Below are positions 35,151 through 43,342 of a stretch of DNA of 48,842 nucleotides, piece after piece. The translations under genes and the position numbers were made by a program. Positions within the stretch are counted from its first letter, which is position 1; each line of letters opens with the position of its first letter. The DNA lies in contig JAFXGV010000075.1 in the NCBI GenBank assembly GCA_017536765.1, positions 1 through 48,842 on the forward strand, written 5' to 3'. This stretch comes from Bacteroidaceae bacterium (GTDB lineage Bacteria > Bacteroidota > Bacteroidia > Bacteroidales > Bacteroidaceae). The notes beneath the pieces were generated by a model, which saw only the letters and a list, made by a program, of their open reading frames with translations, ran no database searches and was not told the DNA's origin.

Positions 35151-36430
35151 ATTTCTTTACCCATACGCAAAAGGGCAGCCGCAGCGTGAGCATCGAGACC
35201 TTCGGCCTTCGCCATAGCAACGATGGTGTCGCCAAGCTCGTCTATACCCTCTTTTGTAAGTTCCTGATATGTTATTTTGCGCACAAAACTATCGAGGTTC
35301 ACACCGCTGCAAGAGCGCGCCCACCCACTTGTAGGCAATGTATGGTTGGTACCCGATGCATAGTCGCCGGCACTCTCGGGCGAGTAGTTGCCTATGAACA
35401 CGCTGCCCGATGCGGTTATTTTGTCGGCCACTTCCCAGGGATTATCCATTGATATAATCAGATGCTCGGGCGCGTAGCTGTTTACAAAAGCCACCTGCTC
35501 CTCAACCGTGGGCAGAACTATTGTGCGACTGTTTTCCAAAGCCTTTGCGGCAAGTTCCTTGCGAGGCAGCTTTGCAAGCTGTTCTGCCACACATGCATCA
35601 ACGGCATCGGCAATGGAAATGCTGCCACACACAAGTATAGCCTGCGAATCGGTGCCGTGCTCAGCCTGGGAAAGAAGGTCGCTTGCCACAAATGCAGGGC
35701 AAGCGGTATCATCGGCCATCACAAGCACTTCCGAGGGGCCTGCGGGCATATCTATCGACACGCGATTAGTCACACGCTCCTTGGCCTTCGTCACATAACG
35801 GTTGCCCGGCCCGAATATTTTGTCCACGGCGGGAATGCTCTCTGTGCCGTATGCCATAGCAGCCACAGCCTGTGCACCACCCACCTTGAATATTCTGTCC
35901 ACACCGCACACCATAGCGGCCGAAAGCACCGCGGGGGCCACCTTGCCCTGCTTGTTCACAGGGGTGCAAAGCACTATCTCCTTGCAACCCGCCACTTTTG
36001 CGGGAATGGCAAGCATAAGCACAGTGGAGAAAAGGGGCGCTGTGCCACCCGGGACATAAAGCCCCACTTTTTGAATGGGCACGGCACGCTGCACACATTT
36101 TACCCCTGGCGATGTAACCACCTCGATATCATTAAAGCGCTGCGCCATATGAAAACGTGTGATGTTGCGGGCAGCCTTTGCAATGGCATCCTTCAAATCC
36201 TGTGGCACAAGAGCAAAGGCCTCGCGTTTCTCCTCCTCGCTCACCTCAATGGCAGCAAGTTCCACACCGTCAATCTCGCGGGCAAGCTCGCAGATAGCCT
36301 TTTCGCCATCGCGCCTCACACGCTCAATTATGGCATCTACGCGTGCGGCAATTACCGCATCGTCGGTAACCACGCGCTCACACAGCGCGCCCCACTCACA
36401 GCGGGCAGGGTTTATATATCGTTTTATCAT
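35147..36430 (-). CDS. hisD: Histidinol dehydrogenase
   Basis: A 427-residue zinc enzyme that oxidises histidinol to histidine with NAD. Typical parts are YVPGGTAPLFSTVLMLAIPA, FGPGNRYVTKAKE, IDMPAGPSEVLVMAD, SQAEHGTDSQAIL (metal ligands) and YAPEHLIIS with the catalytic Glu-His. The start MIKRYINPARCEW at 36430 overlaps the hisG stop by 4 bp. The upstream extension to 36505 is inside hisG and is rejected. Confidence 0.96.
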   Translation of the reverse strand: MIKRYINPARCEWGALCERVVTDDAVIAARVDAIIERVRRDGEKAICELAREIDGVELAAIEVSEEEKREAFALVPQDLKDAIAKAARNITRFHMAQRFNDIEVVTSPGVKCVQRAVPIQKVGLYVPGGTAPLFSTVLMLAIPAKVAGCKEIVLCTPVNKQGKVAPAVLSAAMVCGVDRIFKVGGAQAVAAMAYGTESIPAVDKIFGPGNRYVTKAKERVTNRVSIDMPAGPSEVLVMADDTACPAFVASDLLSQAEHGTDSQAILVCGSISIADAVDACVAEQLAKLPRKELAAKALENSRTIVLPTVEEQVAFVNSYAPEHLIISMDNPWEVADKITASGSVFIGNYSPESAGDYASGTNHTLPTSGWARSCSGVNLDSFVRKITYQELTKEGIDELGDTIVAMAKAEGLDAHAAAALLRMGKEI

Positions 36431-37278
36431 AATACAATCTTTTCGAGAGCCAACACCAGAATATCCTCGGCACCAATAGCCTTCAACTGCTCTATCACAC
36501 TCCACAGTTGTTTTTCATCGACCACAGTCTGCAACGAGCACCAATCCTTCTGCGCAAGAGGAATCACTGTGGGGCTGCGCATTGCGGGAAGAATCTTCAC
36601 AGCCTCATCGAGCGCTGCGGTGGGGATATTGAGCAACAGGTACTTTTTACCTGCACCCTTAAGCACCGATTCGAAGCGCGACATCAACTGGCGGGCAATG
36701 GTCATCTTCTCCTCGCTCAGGCCCGGGGTACCAATGAGCACCGCCTCGGAGTGCAGCACCTGTTCCACCTCCACAAGACCGTTGGTTATGAGCGTGCCGC
36801 CCGACGACACAATATCAAAAATGGCATCGGCAAGCCCCGCTGCGGGAGCAATCTCCACCGAACCTGTAATGGTGTGAATTTCGGCCTTTATACCATTCTC
36901 CTCAAAATACTTTGTAAGCACATTGGGGTACGATGTGGCAATACGTTTGCCGTTGAAATAGCCAAGCCCTTCATAAGCATCGGCCTTGGGAATGGCAAGC
37001 GAAATGCGGCAACCGCCAAACCCGAGTTTTTGCAGAATATCAACATCGTAGCCACGCTCGGCCACCTCGTTATAACCCACAATACCCAAATCGGCAGCAC
37101 CCATCGACACCGTTTGCGGAATATCATCGTCGCGCAAAAAGAGAATCTCCACAGGGAAATCCGATGCACGCATCAAAAACTTTCTCTTTTCCTCTTTAAT
37201 GGTAACGCCCGCATCGCGCAGCAGCTGCATACTCTGCTCGTTCAAGCGCCCTTTTGTCTGTACTGCAATTCTCAGCAT
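36427..37278 (-). CDS. hisG: ATP phosphoribosyltransferase, long form
   Basis: A 283-residue first enzyme of histidine synthesis. IAVQTKGRLNEQSMQLL at the start, DLGIVGYNEV, and the PRPP motif region DAIFDIVSSGGTLITNGL are conserved. The C-terminal 70 residues (LLLNIPTAALDEAVKILPAM...LVLALEKIVL) are the ACT-like regulatory domain of the long form, so histidine feedback is expected and no HisZ is needed. First structural gene of the operon, 240 bp after the leader peptide stop. Confidence 0.97.
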   Translation of the reverse strand: MLRIAVQTKGRLNEQSMQLLRDAGVTIKEEKRKFLMRASDFPVEILFLRDDDIPQTVSMGAADLGIVGYNEVAERGYDVDILQKLGFGGCRISLAIPKADAYEGLGYFNGKRIATSYPNVLTKYFEENGIKAEIHTITGSVEIAPAAGLADAIFDIVSSGGTLITNGLVEVEQVLHSEAVLIGTPGLSEEKMTIARQLMSRFESVLKGAGKKYLLLNIPTAALDEAVKILPAMRSPTVIPLAQKDWCSLQTVVDEKQLWSVIEQLKAIGAEDILVLALEKIVL

Positions 37279-37328
37279 ATCATTATTGTTTTATTTTAAG
37301 GAATAAATTCTTGCACCAAATGTTGCAA

Positions 37329-37403
37329 TGTCATCTCGAGCGTACGCGAGAGATCTATACACCCTCGTTGAGATTTCTCCTCCTAACAGTCGTCGAAATG
37401 ACA
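37329..37403. repeat. TGTCATCTCG-type intergenic repeat pair
   Basis: TGTCATCTCGAGCG...AGATCT (37329-37356) and an inverted copy GAGATTTCTCC...GAAATGACA (37370-37403) can pair into a hairpin. It lies in the his leader between the attenuator and hisG. Confidence 0.65.
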
Positions 37404-37441
37404 ATTTGATACAATTTTACATCTATTCTTGTTATTATTTC

Positions 37442-37482
37442 AAAAAAAATAAAAAGAGCTCACCATTCTTGCAGGTAAGCTC
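37442..37482 (-). terminator. Attenuator terminator of the his operon
   Basis: On the minus strand GAGCTTACC / GGTGAGCTC form a 9-bp stem with one T-G pair and a 9-base loop, followed by TTTTTATTTTTTTT. The 5' arm CTTACC can instead pair with GGTAAG at the leader-peptide stop. The 3' arm ATGGTG can pair with CACCAT in the His codons. Termination here would prevent hisG transcription. Confidence 0.85.
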
Positions 37483-37518
37483 ATAGATTATAGCGTTCGC
37501 AAAACGGGAACACCCCAC

Positions 37519-37578
37519 TTACCCAACTCTTTTTTGAGACAGGCGATGATGGTGGTGATATACGTTTTGTGCAAACAT
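37519..37578 (-). CDS. hisL: His operon leader peptide with four consecutive His codons
   Basis: A 19-codon frame: M-F-A-Q-N-V-Y-H-H-H-H-R-L-S-Q-K-R-V-G then TAA. Codons CAC CAC CAT CAT stand in a row. A rho-independent terminator lies 37 bp past its stop, upstream of hisG. This is the layout of enterobacterial his attenuation, where ribosome stalling at His codons when charged tRNA-His is short frees the antiterminator. It is too short for routine ORF calling. A Tyr codon directly precedes the run. Confidence 0.85.
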   Translation of the reverse strand: MFAQNVYHHHHRLSQKRVG

Positions 37579-37657
37579 TCTCTATCTGTTTTTTATTTTG
37601 TTACCCTAACAACGCCGGCTGCTCACATTTTGCAACCTATATTGCGTTTTCACATCG

Positions 37658-37665
37658 CGAAGATA
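37658..37665 (-). promoter_or_regulatory. -7 box of the his operon
   Basis: TATCTTCG on the minus strand, about 80 bp before the leader-peptide ATG. Start near 37651. The -33 box is unclear (TGTTTATG about 20 bp upstream). Confidence 0.5.
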
Positions 37666-37747
37666 GTAAATTTTACAATACTTCATAAACATTTGTACAC
37701 TTTTTTCGGCATAATGGCGAAAAAAGTGTACAAACAGGTTTCAATGG

Positions 37748-38629
37748 TTATTTCCTCTGCACTATGTGTGCCCCTGCGGGAACGTTCTCGGTAACCCAAA
37801 TGTTACCGCCTATCACCGCATCGCGGCCCACTGTTACCCGCCCAAGAATGGTGGCGTTGCTATACACAATGACATTGTCCTCCAATATCGGGTGGCGGGG
37901 AATACCTTTTATGGGGTTGCCGTTCTCGTCGAGCGGGAAGCTCTTGGCACCCAGCGTAACTCCTTGATACAACTTCACATTGTTGCCAATGATGCAGGTT
38001 TCTCCTATAACTATACCGGTGCCGTGGTCTATTGTAAAATAGTCACCTATCTGCGCACCCGGGTGAATATCTATACCCGTTTCGCTATGGGCTATTTCGG
38101 TAATGATGCGGGGAATAAGAGGCACGCCAAGTTCCAAAAGGCGGTGTGCCATACGATAGTTGCTCACGGCTTTTATGCTGGGGTAGCAGCTGATGACCTC
38201 ACCAAAGCCTGTGGCAGCGGGGTCGCCGTTGTATGTAGCCTCTACATCCTTGGCAAGAGCTGCCCGCAGTGTGGGCAGATACTCAATGAAAGAGAGGGCC
38301 ATACTGCGTGCCGCGGCTGCTGCCGTGGCGGGGCTGTCGCAATTATTGCTGTAACAGAGCCCGGCACATATCTGCTCGCACAAGATTTTGTACAGGCGGT
38401 CTATGTTCATACCTGTTTTGTATGCAAGGGTGTGGTGCTCCTGCACCGAGTCGCCAAAGTAACCGGGGAACACAATGGCACGCACAATATCCACCGCCTC
38501 GGACAACACGCGCCACGAAGGCATAGGCTCGCCGTCGCGGCGATGGTGGAACATATCTTGGGAACCGCCACCACTGAGCAATTCATCTATCGTATGCGAG
38601 AATACGTCGGCAATAGTTTTTTCTTTCAT
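37748..38629 (-). CDS. cysE: Serine O-acetyltransferase
   Basis: A 293-residue acetyltransferase that makes O-acetylserine for cysteine synthesis. The N-terminal half is helical. The C-terminal half is a left-handed beta helix of hexapeptide repeats (IDIHPGAQIGDYFTIDHGTG, IVIGETCIIGNNVKLYQGV, ILGRVTVGRDAVIGGN) with the catalytic His in IDHGTG. It belongs to the longer, EpsC/SATase-like group seen in Bacteroidales. It follows cysK by 6 bp, so substrate maker and user are co-expressed. Confidence 0.94.
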   Translation of the reverse strand: MKEKTIADVFSHTIDELLSGGGSQDMFHHRRDGEPMPSWRVLSEAVDIVRAIVFPGYFGDSVQEHHTLAYKTGMNIDRLYKILCEQICAGLCYSNNCDSPATAAAAARSMALSFIEYLPTLRAALAKDVEATYNGDPAATGFGEVISCYPSIKAVSNYRMAHRLLELGVPLIPRIITEIAHSETGIDIHPGAQIGDYFTIDHGTGIVIGETCIIGNNVKLYQGVTLGAKSFPLDENGNPIKGIPRHPILEDNVIVYSNATILGRVTVGRDAVIGGNIWVTENVPAGAHIVQRK

Positions 38630-38635
38630 AGTAGT

Positions 38636-39559
38636 TTATTGGAATAGGTCGGTTGATAGGTAGCGCTCACCGCAATCGGGCAGCAGCACCACTATGTTTT
38701 TATCTTTGTATTCGGGGCGTTGCATCAGAGAGGCCGCAGCCCACAGCGCTGCGCCCGACGAGAAGCCCACAAGCAGCCCTTCGGTGCGCACAAGCAGGCG
38801 CGCAGCCTCCACGGCATCTTCGTTGGTAACGGGAATGACCTCATCCACCAGTGTAGCATCGTAAATGGCAGGAACAAAGCCTGCACCTATGCCCTGCAGT
38901 TTGTGGGCACCCTTTTCGCCACCGTTGAGCACAGCCGACGATGCAGGCTCCACACCCACCACCTTTATTGCGGGGTTATACTCACGCAATCGGCGGGCCG
39001 TGCCGGTGATTGTACCGCCTGTGCCCACACCTGCCACAAAAACATCTACGCGACCATCGGTGTCGCGCCATATTTCATCGGCTGTGCTTATGTGAGCCGC
39101 AGGGTTGGCCTCGTTCTCGAATTGTTGTAAAATGATGCTTCCCGGGGTGGCTTCACGCAGTTCCCGGGCCTTAGCTATGGCCCCTGCCATACCCTCGCTA
39201 CCGGGGGTGAGCACAAGGCGGGCACCATATGCACGCAGCAGGTTCATACGCTCGGCACTCATTGTGTCGGGCATTGTGAGTATGAGGTTATACCCCTTTA
39301 CAGCCGCCACAAGAGCAAGCCCCACACCGGTGTTTCCGCTGGTGGGCTCTATGATGGTGGCACCCGCGCTCAAAAGGCCGCGTGCCTCGGCATCGTTTAT
39401 CATTGAAAGTGCCGTGCGGTCCTTCACGCTGCTGCCAGGGTTGAAGTACTCTATTTTAGCCACAGGCGCGGCGGGGAGAGAGGCTGCCGCGGCATAGCGC
39501 GAGAGGCGAAGCAACGGTGTGCCTCCTATGAGCGACAAGAGGGAATCGGCTATTTTCAT
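38636..39559 (-). CDS. cysK: Cysteine synthase A (O-acetylserine sulfhydrylase)
   Basis: A 307-residue fold-type II PLP enzyme. The PLP lysine is in NPGSSVKDR, the substrate loop is EPTSGNTGVGLA, the phosphate loop is GVGTGGTITGTARRL, and the C-terminal GLLVGFSSGAALWAA is typical. It forms cysteine from O-acetylserine and sulfide. It lies between maf (3 bp upstream) and cysE (6 bp downstream) in one operon. Confidence 0.96.
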   Translation of the reverse strand: MKIADSLLSLIGGTPLLRLSRYAAAASLPAAPVAKIEYFNPGSSVKDRTALSMINDAEARGLLSAGATIIEPTSGNTGVGLALVAAVKGYNLILTMPDTMSAERMNLLRAYGARLVLTPGSEGMAGAIAKARELREATPGSIILQQFENEANPAAHISTADEIWRDTDGRVDVFVAGVGTGGTITGTARRLREYNPAIKVVGVEPASSAVLNGGEKGAHKLQGIGAGFVPAIYDATLVDEVIPVTNEDAVEAARLLVRTEGLLVGFSSGAALWAAASLMQRPEYKDKNIVVLLPDCGERYLSTDLFQ

Positions 39560-39562
39560 ATT

Positions 39563-40147
39563 CTATGGTATCTGTTTAAGTTCGTTGTAAAGCCTCTGCA
39601 CGGGAAGGCCCATCACATTGAAGTAGGAGCCGTCGATAGAGGAGATTCCTATGTACCCTATCCACTCCTGCACGCCATATGAGCCCGCCTTGTCCATAGG
39701 GCGGTATTTGGCAATGTAGTAATCAATCTCGTCGGCCGTAAGGGTGGCAAACGTCACCTGCGAGCAGGCCACGAAACTGCGCTGGACATCCCGTGTGGTA
39801 ATAGTAACACCTGTGAACACCGAATGGGTTTTGCCCGACATAAAATTGAGCATACGGCGGGCATCGGCCTCATCGGCAGGCTTGCCAAGCGGCTCGCCAT
39901 CTAACCACACAATGGTGTCGGCGGTTATCACGAGCTCGTCATCGGCCATAAGCGAGCGGTAGGCATCGGCCTTCTTCTTGGATATGTAAAGCGGTATATC
40001 ACCACCCTGCAATGCGGGCGGGAACGACTCATCCACATCGGGCAACGTGCGCACCTCGTAGGGGATATCGAGCCCCGCAAGAAGCTCACGGCGGCGGGGC
40101 GATGCCGACGCAAGGATTACCTTGTACTTTTTTATATTATCGAGCAT
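39563..40147 (-). CDS. maf: Maf-family nucleoside triphosphate pyrophosphatase
   Basis: A 194-residue house-cleaning pyrophosphatase (dTTP/UTP type). Conserved motifs are VILASASPRRRELL, the PDVDES motif, TADTIVWLDGEPLGKP, and DKAGSYGVQEW near residue 160. The last one is the dTTP/UTPase signature area. The frame is open to 40198, but MLDNIKKYKVILASAS at 40147 is the normal start, 4 bp after the kdsC stop. Confidence 0.93.
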   Translation of the reverse strand: MLDNIKKYKVILASASPRRRELLAGLDIPYEVRTLPDVDESFPPALQGGDIPLYISKKKADAYRSLMADDELVITADTIVWLDGEPLGKPADEADARRMLNFMSGKTHSVFTGVTITTRDVQRSFVACSQVTFATLTADEIDYYIAKYRPMDKAGSYGVQEWIGYIGISSIDGSYFNVMGLPVQRLYNELKQIP

Positions 40148-40151
40148 AGCA

Positions 40152-40670
40152 TCACCAACCAAAAGCGTTAGACTCATCCATCCACTTACCCTGCGCACGC
40201 ATCACCTGCTCTATCACATCGCGGCCGCAGCCTTCGCCGCCACGCACAGGCGAAATGTATCGGGAAATCTCCTTTATCTCCACAGCTGCGTCGGCAGGGC
40301 AACAGGGAAGGCCGCACATCTTCATCACCTCGTAGTCGGGGATATCATCGCCCATATAAAGAATCTCCTCGGGCTTCATATCGTACATTGTCATAAGCTC
40401 CTCGAAGCAATCCTTCTTAATGGCGGCACCCAAATAGACATCGGTAATGCCCAAGCCGTTATAGCGAACCTTCACAGCCTCGGTGCGGGCACCTGTTATT
40501 ATGGCAACGTGGTAGCCCGCCTTCACGGCAAGCTGCAGTGCATAACCATCTTTAATATTCACGGTGCGCATAGGCTCACCGCCCGGGTACATAGTTATTG
40601 TTTCGCGGCTCAACACGCCATCGACATCAAAAACCAAACCCTTTATCTTTGTCAAATCGTAATTTATCAT
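40152..40670 (-). CDS. kdsC: KdsC-type HAD phosphatase (KDO-8-phosphate phosphatase)
   Basis: A 172-residue cap-less HAD phosphatase. [10 protein letters not shown] gives the catalytic Asp pair, [10 protein letters not shown] the motif II Thr/Ser, and [11 protein letters not shown] the motif III acidic residues. Size and the [15 protein letters not shown]-terminal loop match KdsC, which removes phosphate from KDO-8-P for lipid A-core synthesis. The KDO synthase and KDO transferase genes are not nearby. Confidence 0.88.
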   Translation of the reverse strand: MINYDLTKIKGLVFDVDGVLSRETITMYPGGEPMRTVNIKDGYALQLAVKAGYHVAIITGARTEAVKVRYNGLGITDVYLGAAIKKDCFEELMTMYDMKPEEILYMGDDIPDYEVMKMCGLPCCPADAAVEIKEISRYISPVRGGEGCGRDVIEQVMRAQGKWMDESNAFGW

Positions 40671-40682
40671 TATGGTAATATT

Positions 40683-41477
40683 TTATTGTTTTTCATTATT
40701 GTCGCGTGCCACCTCGGCGGTAATGTAGTCGCTCAGCACGGTATAAATATCCTTCAGCTGCCCGTCAAGCATAGCCTTGTGGGCATTCATCACCGCAGCA
40801 TCGCCCCTGCGTGCGGGGCCCGTCTGCGCATCGCGCGGGTGCAGAGAGTGAACCTTGGCCGCCGTCTCATCCACCAAAGGCAACATAGCATCAAAAGAGA
40901 GGCCATTGGCCTCCAACAGCTTGGCAGCCATACCATATGCCGCATTGGCAAAATTGCAGGCAAAAACCGCCGCTATGTGCAAATAGCGCCTCTGTTCGCT
41001 TGTAGCGTGCACCACCTTGCCGGTGAGCATAGATGCCACCCCCGCAAGCAGAGCGGCCACCTGCGGGCAGCACCCCTCTACAAAAACGGTAATATTCTCG
41101 AACGGCACAACGCGCTGCTTGCTGAATGTCTGCATAGGGTAGAAAACACCATAACGACCGGCACCCGCCACGCGCAGAATATCCATAGGCACGCTGCCCG
41201 CCGTGTGGGCTATTACAGCCGCGGGGAAACGGGCCGCCACCTGCTGCGCCACATCAGGCAAAGCATCATCGGCCACCGATATTATGAATATATCGGCTGC
41301 GGGCAGCTCGTTCATATCGCAACAGGCAGGGCACCCCACCCTTGCGGCAAGGGCAAAAGCCGATTCCGCGGTGCGGCTCCACACAGCCACAGGCGGTGCC
41401 CCCGCCGAAGCAAGAGCCACGCCAAGCGAGGTGGCAAGATTGCCTGCCCCCACAAGCACCACACTACTCCTGTCCAC
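40683..41477 (-). CDS. DUF2520 Rossmann-fold oxidoreductase-like protein
   Basis: A protein of about 264 residues. Its N-terminal NAD(P)-binding domain (VVLVGAGNLATSLGVALA) resembles ProC/6-phosphogluconate-type folds, and the C-terminal half (HATSEQRRYLHIAAVFACNFANAAYG) is the DUF2520 helical domain. The substrate is unknown. The start is uncertain: no ATG fits. GTG codons at 41477 and 41462 are candidates, both overlapping the end of the nitroreductase gene. It lies in the nitroreductase-to-cysE operon, 12 bp before kdsC. Confidence 0.8.
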   Translation of the reverse strand: MDRSSVVLVGAGNLATSLGVALASAGAPPVAVWSRTAESAFALAARVGCPACCDMNELPAADIFIISVADDALPDVAQQVAARFPAAVIAHTAGSVPMDILRVAGAGRYGVFYPMQTFSKQRVVPFENITVFVEGCCPQVAALLAGVASMLTGKVVHATSEQRRYLHIAAVFACNFANAAYGMAAKLLEANGLSFDAMLPLVDETAAKVHSLHPRDAQTGPARRGDAAVMNAHKAMLDGQLKDIYTVLSDYITAEVARDNNEKQ

Positions 41478-42003
41478 CGAATTTTCCAATGTGCACCTTC
41501 TCCCACTGCATCTTCTCCTCGTCAAAGGGCTTGGCCTCGCGTGCCTTGTGCCCCACTGCCACTACCGACAACACCGCGTAGTGCGAGGGAATATCCAACA
41601 AACGCCTTACATTATCCTCGGCCGATGCTCCGTCGGCACTCTTGCGGCAACGCATCTGCACCCAGCAAGAGCCCAACCCCATAGACTGCGCCGCAAGCTG
41701 AATGATGATGGTGGCAACCGAGCAATCCTCAATCCACACATCGGTTTTGGTGGTATCGCCCAGAACCACTATAGCCATAGCCGCGCCCTCCAAAAGAGCC
41801 GCGCCCTGTGCCTTGCACACCGACAGCGCCTTCAGCACCTCCTTGTCCTCCACAAGCACAAACTCCCACGGGTTGTACCTATGGCCCGACGGCGACATAA
41901 GAGCCGCACGCAACAAGTTGCACACCGCCTCTTTATCCACAGGCTCGTCGGTGAAAAGGCGACAACTGCGCCTGTTCTTCAATATATCGAAATAGTTATT
42001 CAT
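41464..42003 (-). CDS. Nitroreductase-family flavoprotein
   Basis: A 179-residue FMN-dependent oxidoreductase. It starts MNNYFDILKNRRSCRLFTDEPV, with FMN-phosphate contact NRRSCR and AALMSPSGHRYNPWEFVLVED, and ends with the conserved KPFDEEKMQWEKVHI. The physiological substrate is unknown. First gene of a six-gene run (nitroreductase, DUF2520, kdsC, maf, cysK, cysE) with small gaps or overlaps. A TATCTTCG box lies 25 bp upstream. Confidence 0.9.
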   Translation of the reverse strand: MNNYFDILKNRRSCRLFTDEPVDKEAVCNLLRAALMSPSGHRYNPWEFVLVEDKEVLKALSVCKAQGAALLEGAAMAIVVLGDTTKTDVWIEDCSVATIIIQLAAQSMGLGSCWVQMRCRKSADGASAEDNVRRLLDIPSHYAVLSVVAVGHKAREAKPFDEEKMQWEKVHIGKFGGQE

Positions 42004-42027
42004 AAGTCATTATCATTTTTCAATTTG

Positions 42028-42035
42028 CGAAGATA
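42028..42035 (-). promoter_or_regulatory. -7 box of the nitroreductase-cysE operon
   Basis: TATCTTCG on the minus strand, 25 bp before the ATG. The -33 box is not clear. Confidence 0.5.
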
Positions 42036-42097
42036 TAATAATCTGCGTAAACACCAAAAAAAGAGCTGTTGTAAAAACAAAAAGCAGAAAAAACAAC

Positions 42098-42105
42098 TAC
42101 ATTTG
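42098..42105 (+). promoter_or_regulatory. -7 box of the secreted unknown protein gene
   Basis: TACATTTG, a perfect consensus, 57 bp before the ATG at 42162. A TTG lies 26 bp upstream, longer than the usual spacing. Confidence 0.55.
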
Positions 42106-42161
42106 TAACACAACGGGGTTTTTGCCGTCATACCTATAAAAAGCAACAAAAACCAAGCATT

Positions 42162-43271
42162 ATGAAGTACTTTGCACTAATCATCGCAATCATCTGCAGC
42201 ATACAGCTGCCGGCACAAAACAATTTAAGAAAGCTCAACAAACAGGAAAGAGAAAAATACCTTGTGGAAAAAGCAAAAGAGGTGGTGCTGAACTTCGGCC
42301 CCGCATATTACCGCGAATACGGCACCCCCGAAATATCCAAAGCCCGCAAATTCAAGAGAGAGGAGAGATGGGAAGAATTCGCCGGCAAGCGATACTACAC
42401 GGTAACACTTCCCTATGACAAAACCAAAGAGCAACTCGCCTGGAGCTATGCCGCCAAGGTTGATATATGGGAAGAGAACGGCGAGCCGCGAGGAGTGATG
42501 TTCGGCTATGGTATGGGCATTCATTTCCTCGATACACCATACAAAGAGAGGGTTGAACGAGGAATAAAGCCGGAGGAGCAGGCACCATACTTTTGCGGCC
42601 AGGAGTGTGACCTCATAATGCACCTCACCGACTCACCCGCCTACTACAGCAACCAAATAAAGGAGAAACGAGGCGCCGTGTGCACCCTGCCCCACCGTGC
42701 GGTACTCTTCACCGAAGGAAAACCCGAATACTACTTCACATTCGGCAAAGCAACCGAAGAGCACCCCACCCGCCCCACATTCAACGGCGGCCCCCTTGTG
42801 AACCTGCAAGACGATTTTTCGATTGTGATAATGGGACTGAACAGCGAGCAGAAGCCCACCCCCGAAGCCTACCCCGCCGAGCGCACATACGACACCCCCA
42901 TATCCACAAGCTACCTGTTAAGCAACTGCGGCACCCCGTGTGCCGGGCAGCAGGAAAAGGCAACCTGCCTGCGAGCCCGCCACGAACAGATGCTGGAAAA
43001 CCACGAGCTCACGCAAACAACCAACTGCCACCGCATATACATTGTGGAGCTGCCCAATGTAAAGAACATCGAGGCGCACAACCGCCACACCGGAATACCC
43101 TGTTCCAAAACCATTACCGACCTTGCCGCAAAAGCCGCAAAATGCTACAGCGTGGAATTCTACAAACAAACAGCCAGCGAACCCCTCATAATGCTGTTTT
43201 TCATAAACAACAGCAACACCGCCATAGAGGAGTGCGTGGCACAGATAGCGCAGTATATAAAGTTTGAATAG
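42162..43271 (+). CDS. Secreted protein of unknown function
   Basis: A 369-residue exported protein. The signal peptide is MKYFALIIAIICSIQLPAQ. The mature part starts with a charged helix (NNLRKLNKQEREKYLVEKAK), then a beta-rich body. Nine cysteines are found, including FCGQEC and NCGTPC pairs, so disulfides are possible. No known motif is recognised. It has its own promoter and a hairpin after it, so it is transcribed alone. Confidence 0.75.
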   Translation: MKYFALIIAIICSIQLPAQNNLRKLNKQEREKYLVEKAKEVVLNFGPAYYREYGTPEISKARKFKREERWEEFAGKRYYTVTLPYDKTKEQLAWSYAAKVDIWEENGEPRGVMFGYGMGIHFLDTPYKERVERGIKPEEQAPYFCGQECDLIMHLTDSPAYYSNQIKEKRGAVCTLPHRAVLFTEGKPEYYFTFGKATEEHPTRPTFNGGPLVNLQDDFSIVIMGLNSEQKPTPEAYPAERTYDTPISTSYLLSNCGTPCAGQQEKATCLRARHEQMLENHELTQTTNCHRIYIVELPNVKNIEAHNRHTGIPCSKTITDLAAKAAKCYSVEFYKQTASEPLIMLFFINNSNTAIEECVAQIAQYIKFE

Positions 43272-43290
43272 AGAATGACGGAGATTACCA

Positions 43291-43323
43291 AAAAGGCTGC
43301 TAAAAAATTTTCAGCAGCCTTTT
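43291..43323. terminator. Bidirectional terminator hairpin
   Basis: AAAAGGCTGCT / AGCAGCCTTTT, 11-bp stem with an A/T loop, between the secreted unknown gene and the convergent ATPase gene. Confidence 0.8.
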
Positions 43324-43342
43324 AGCAAATTTTCCAAAAGCC

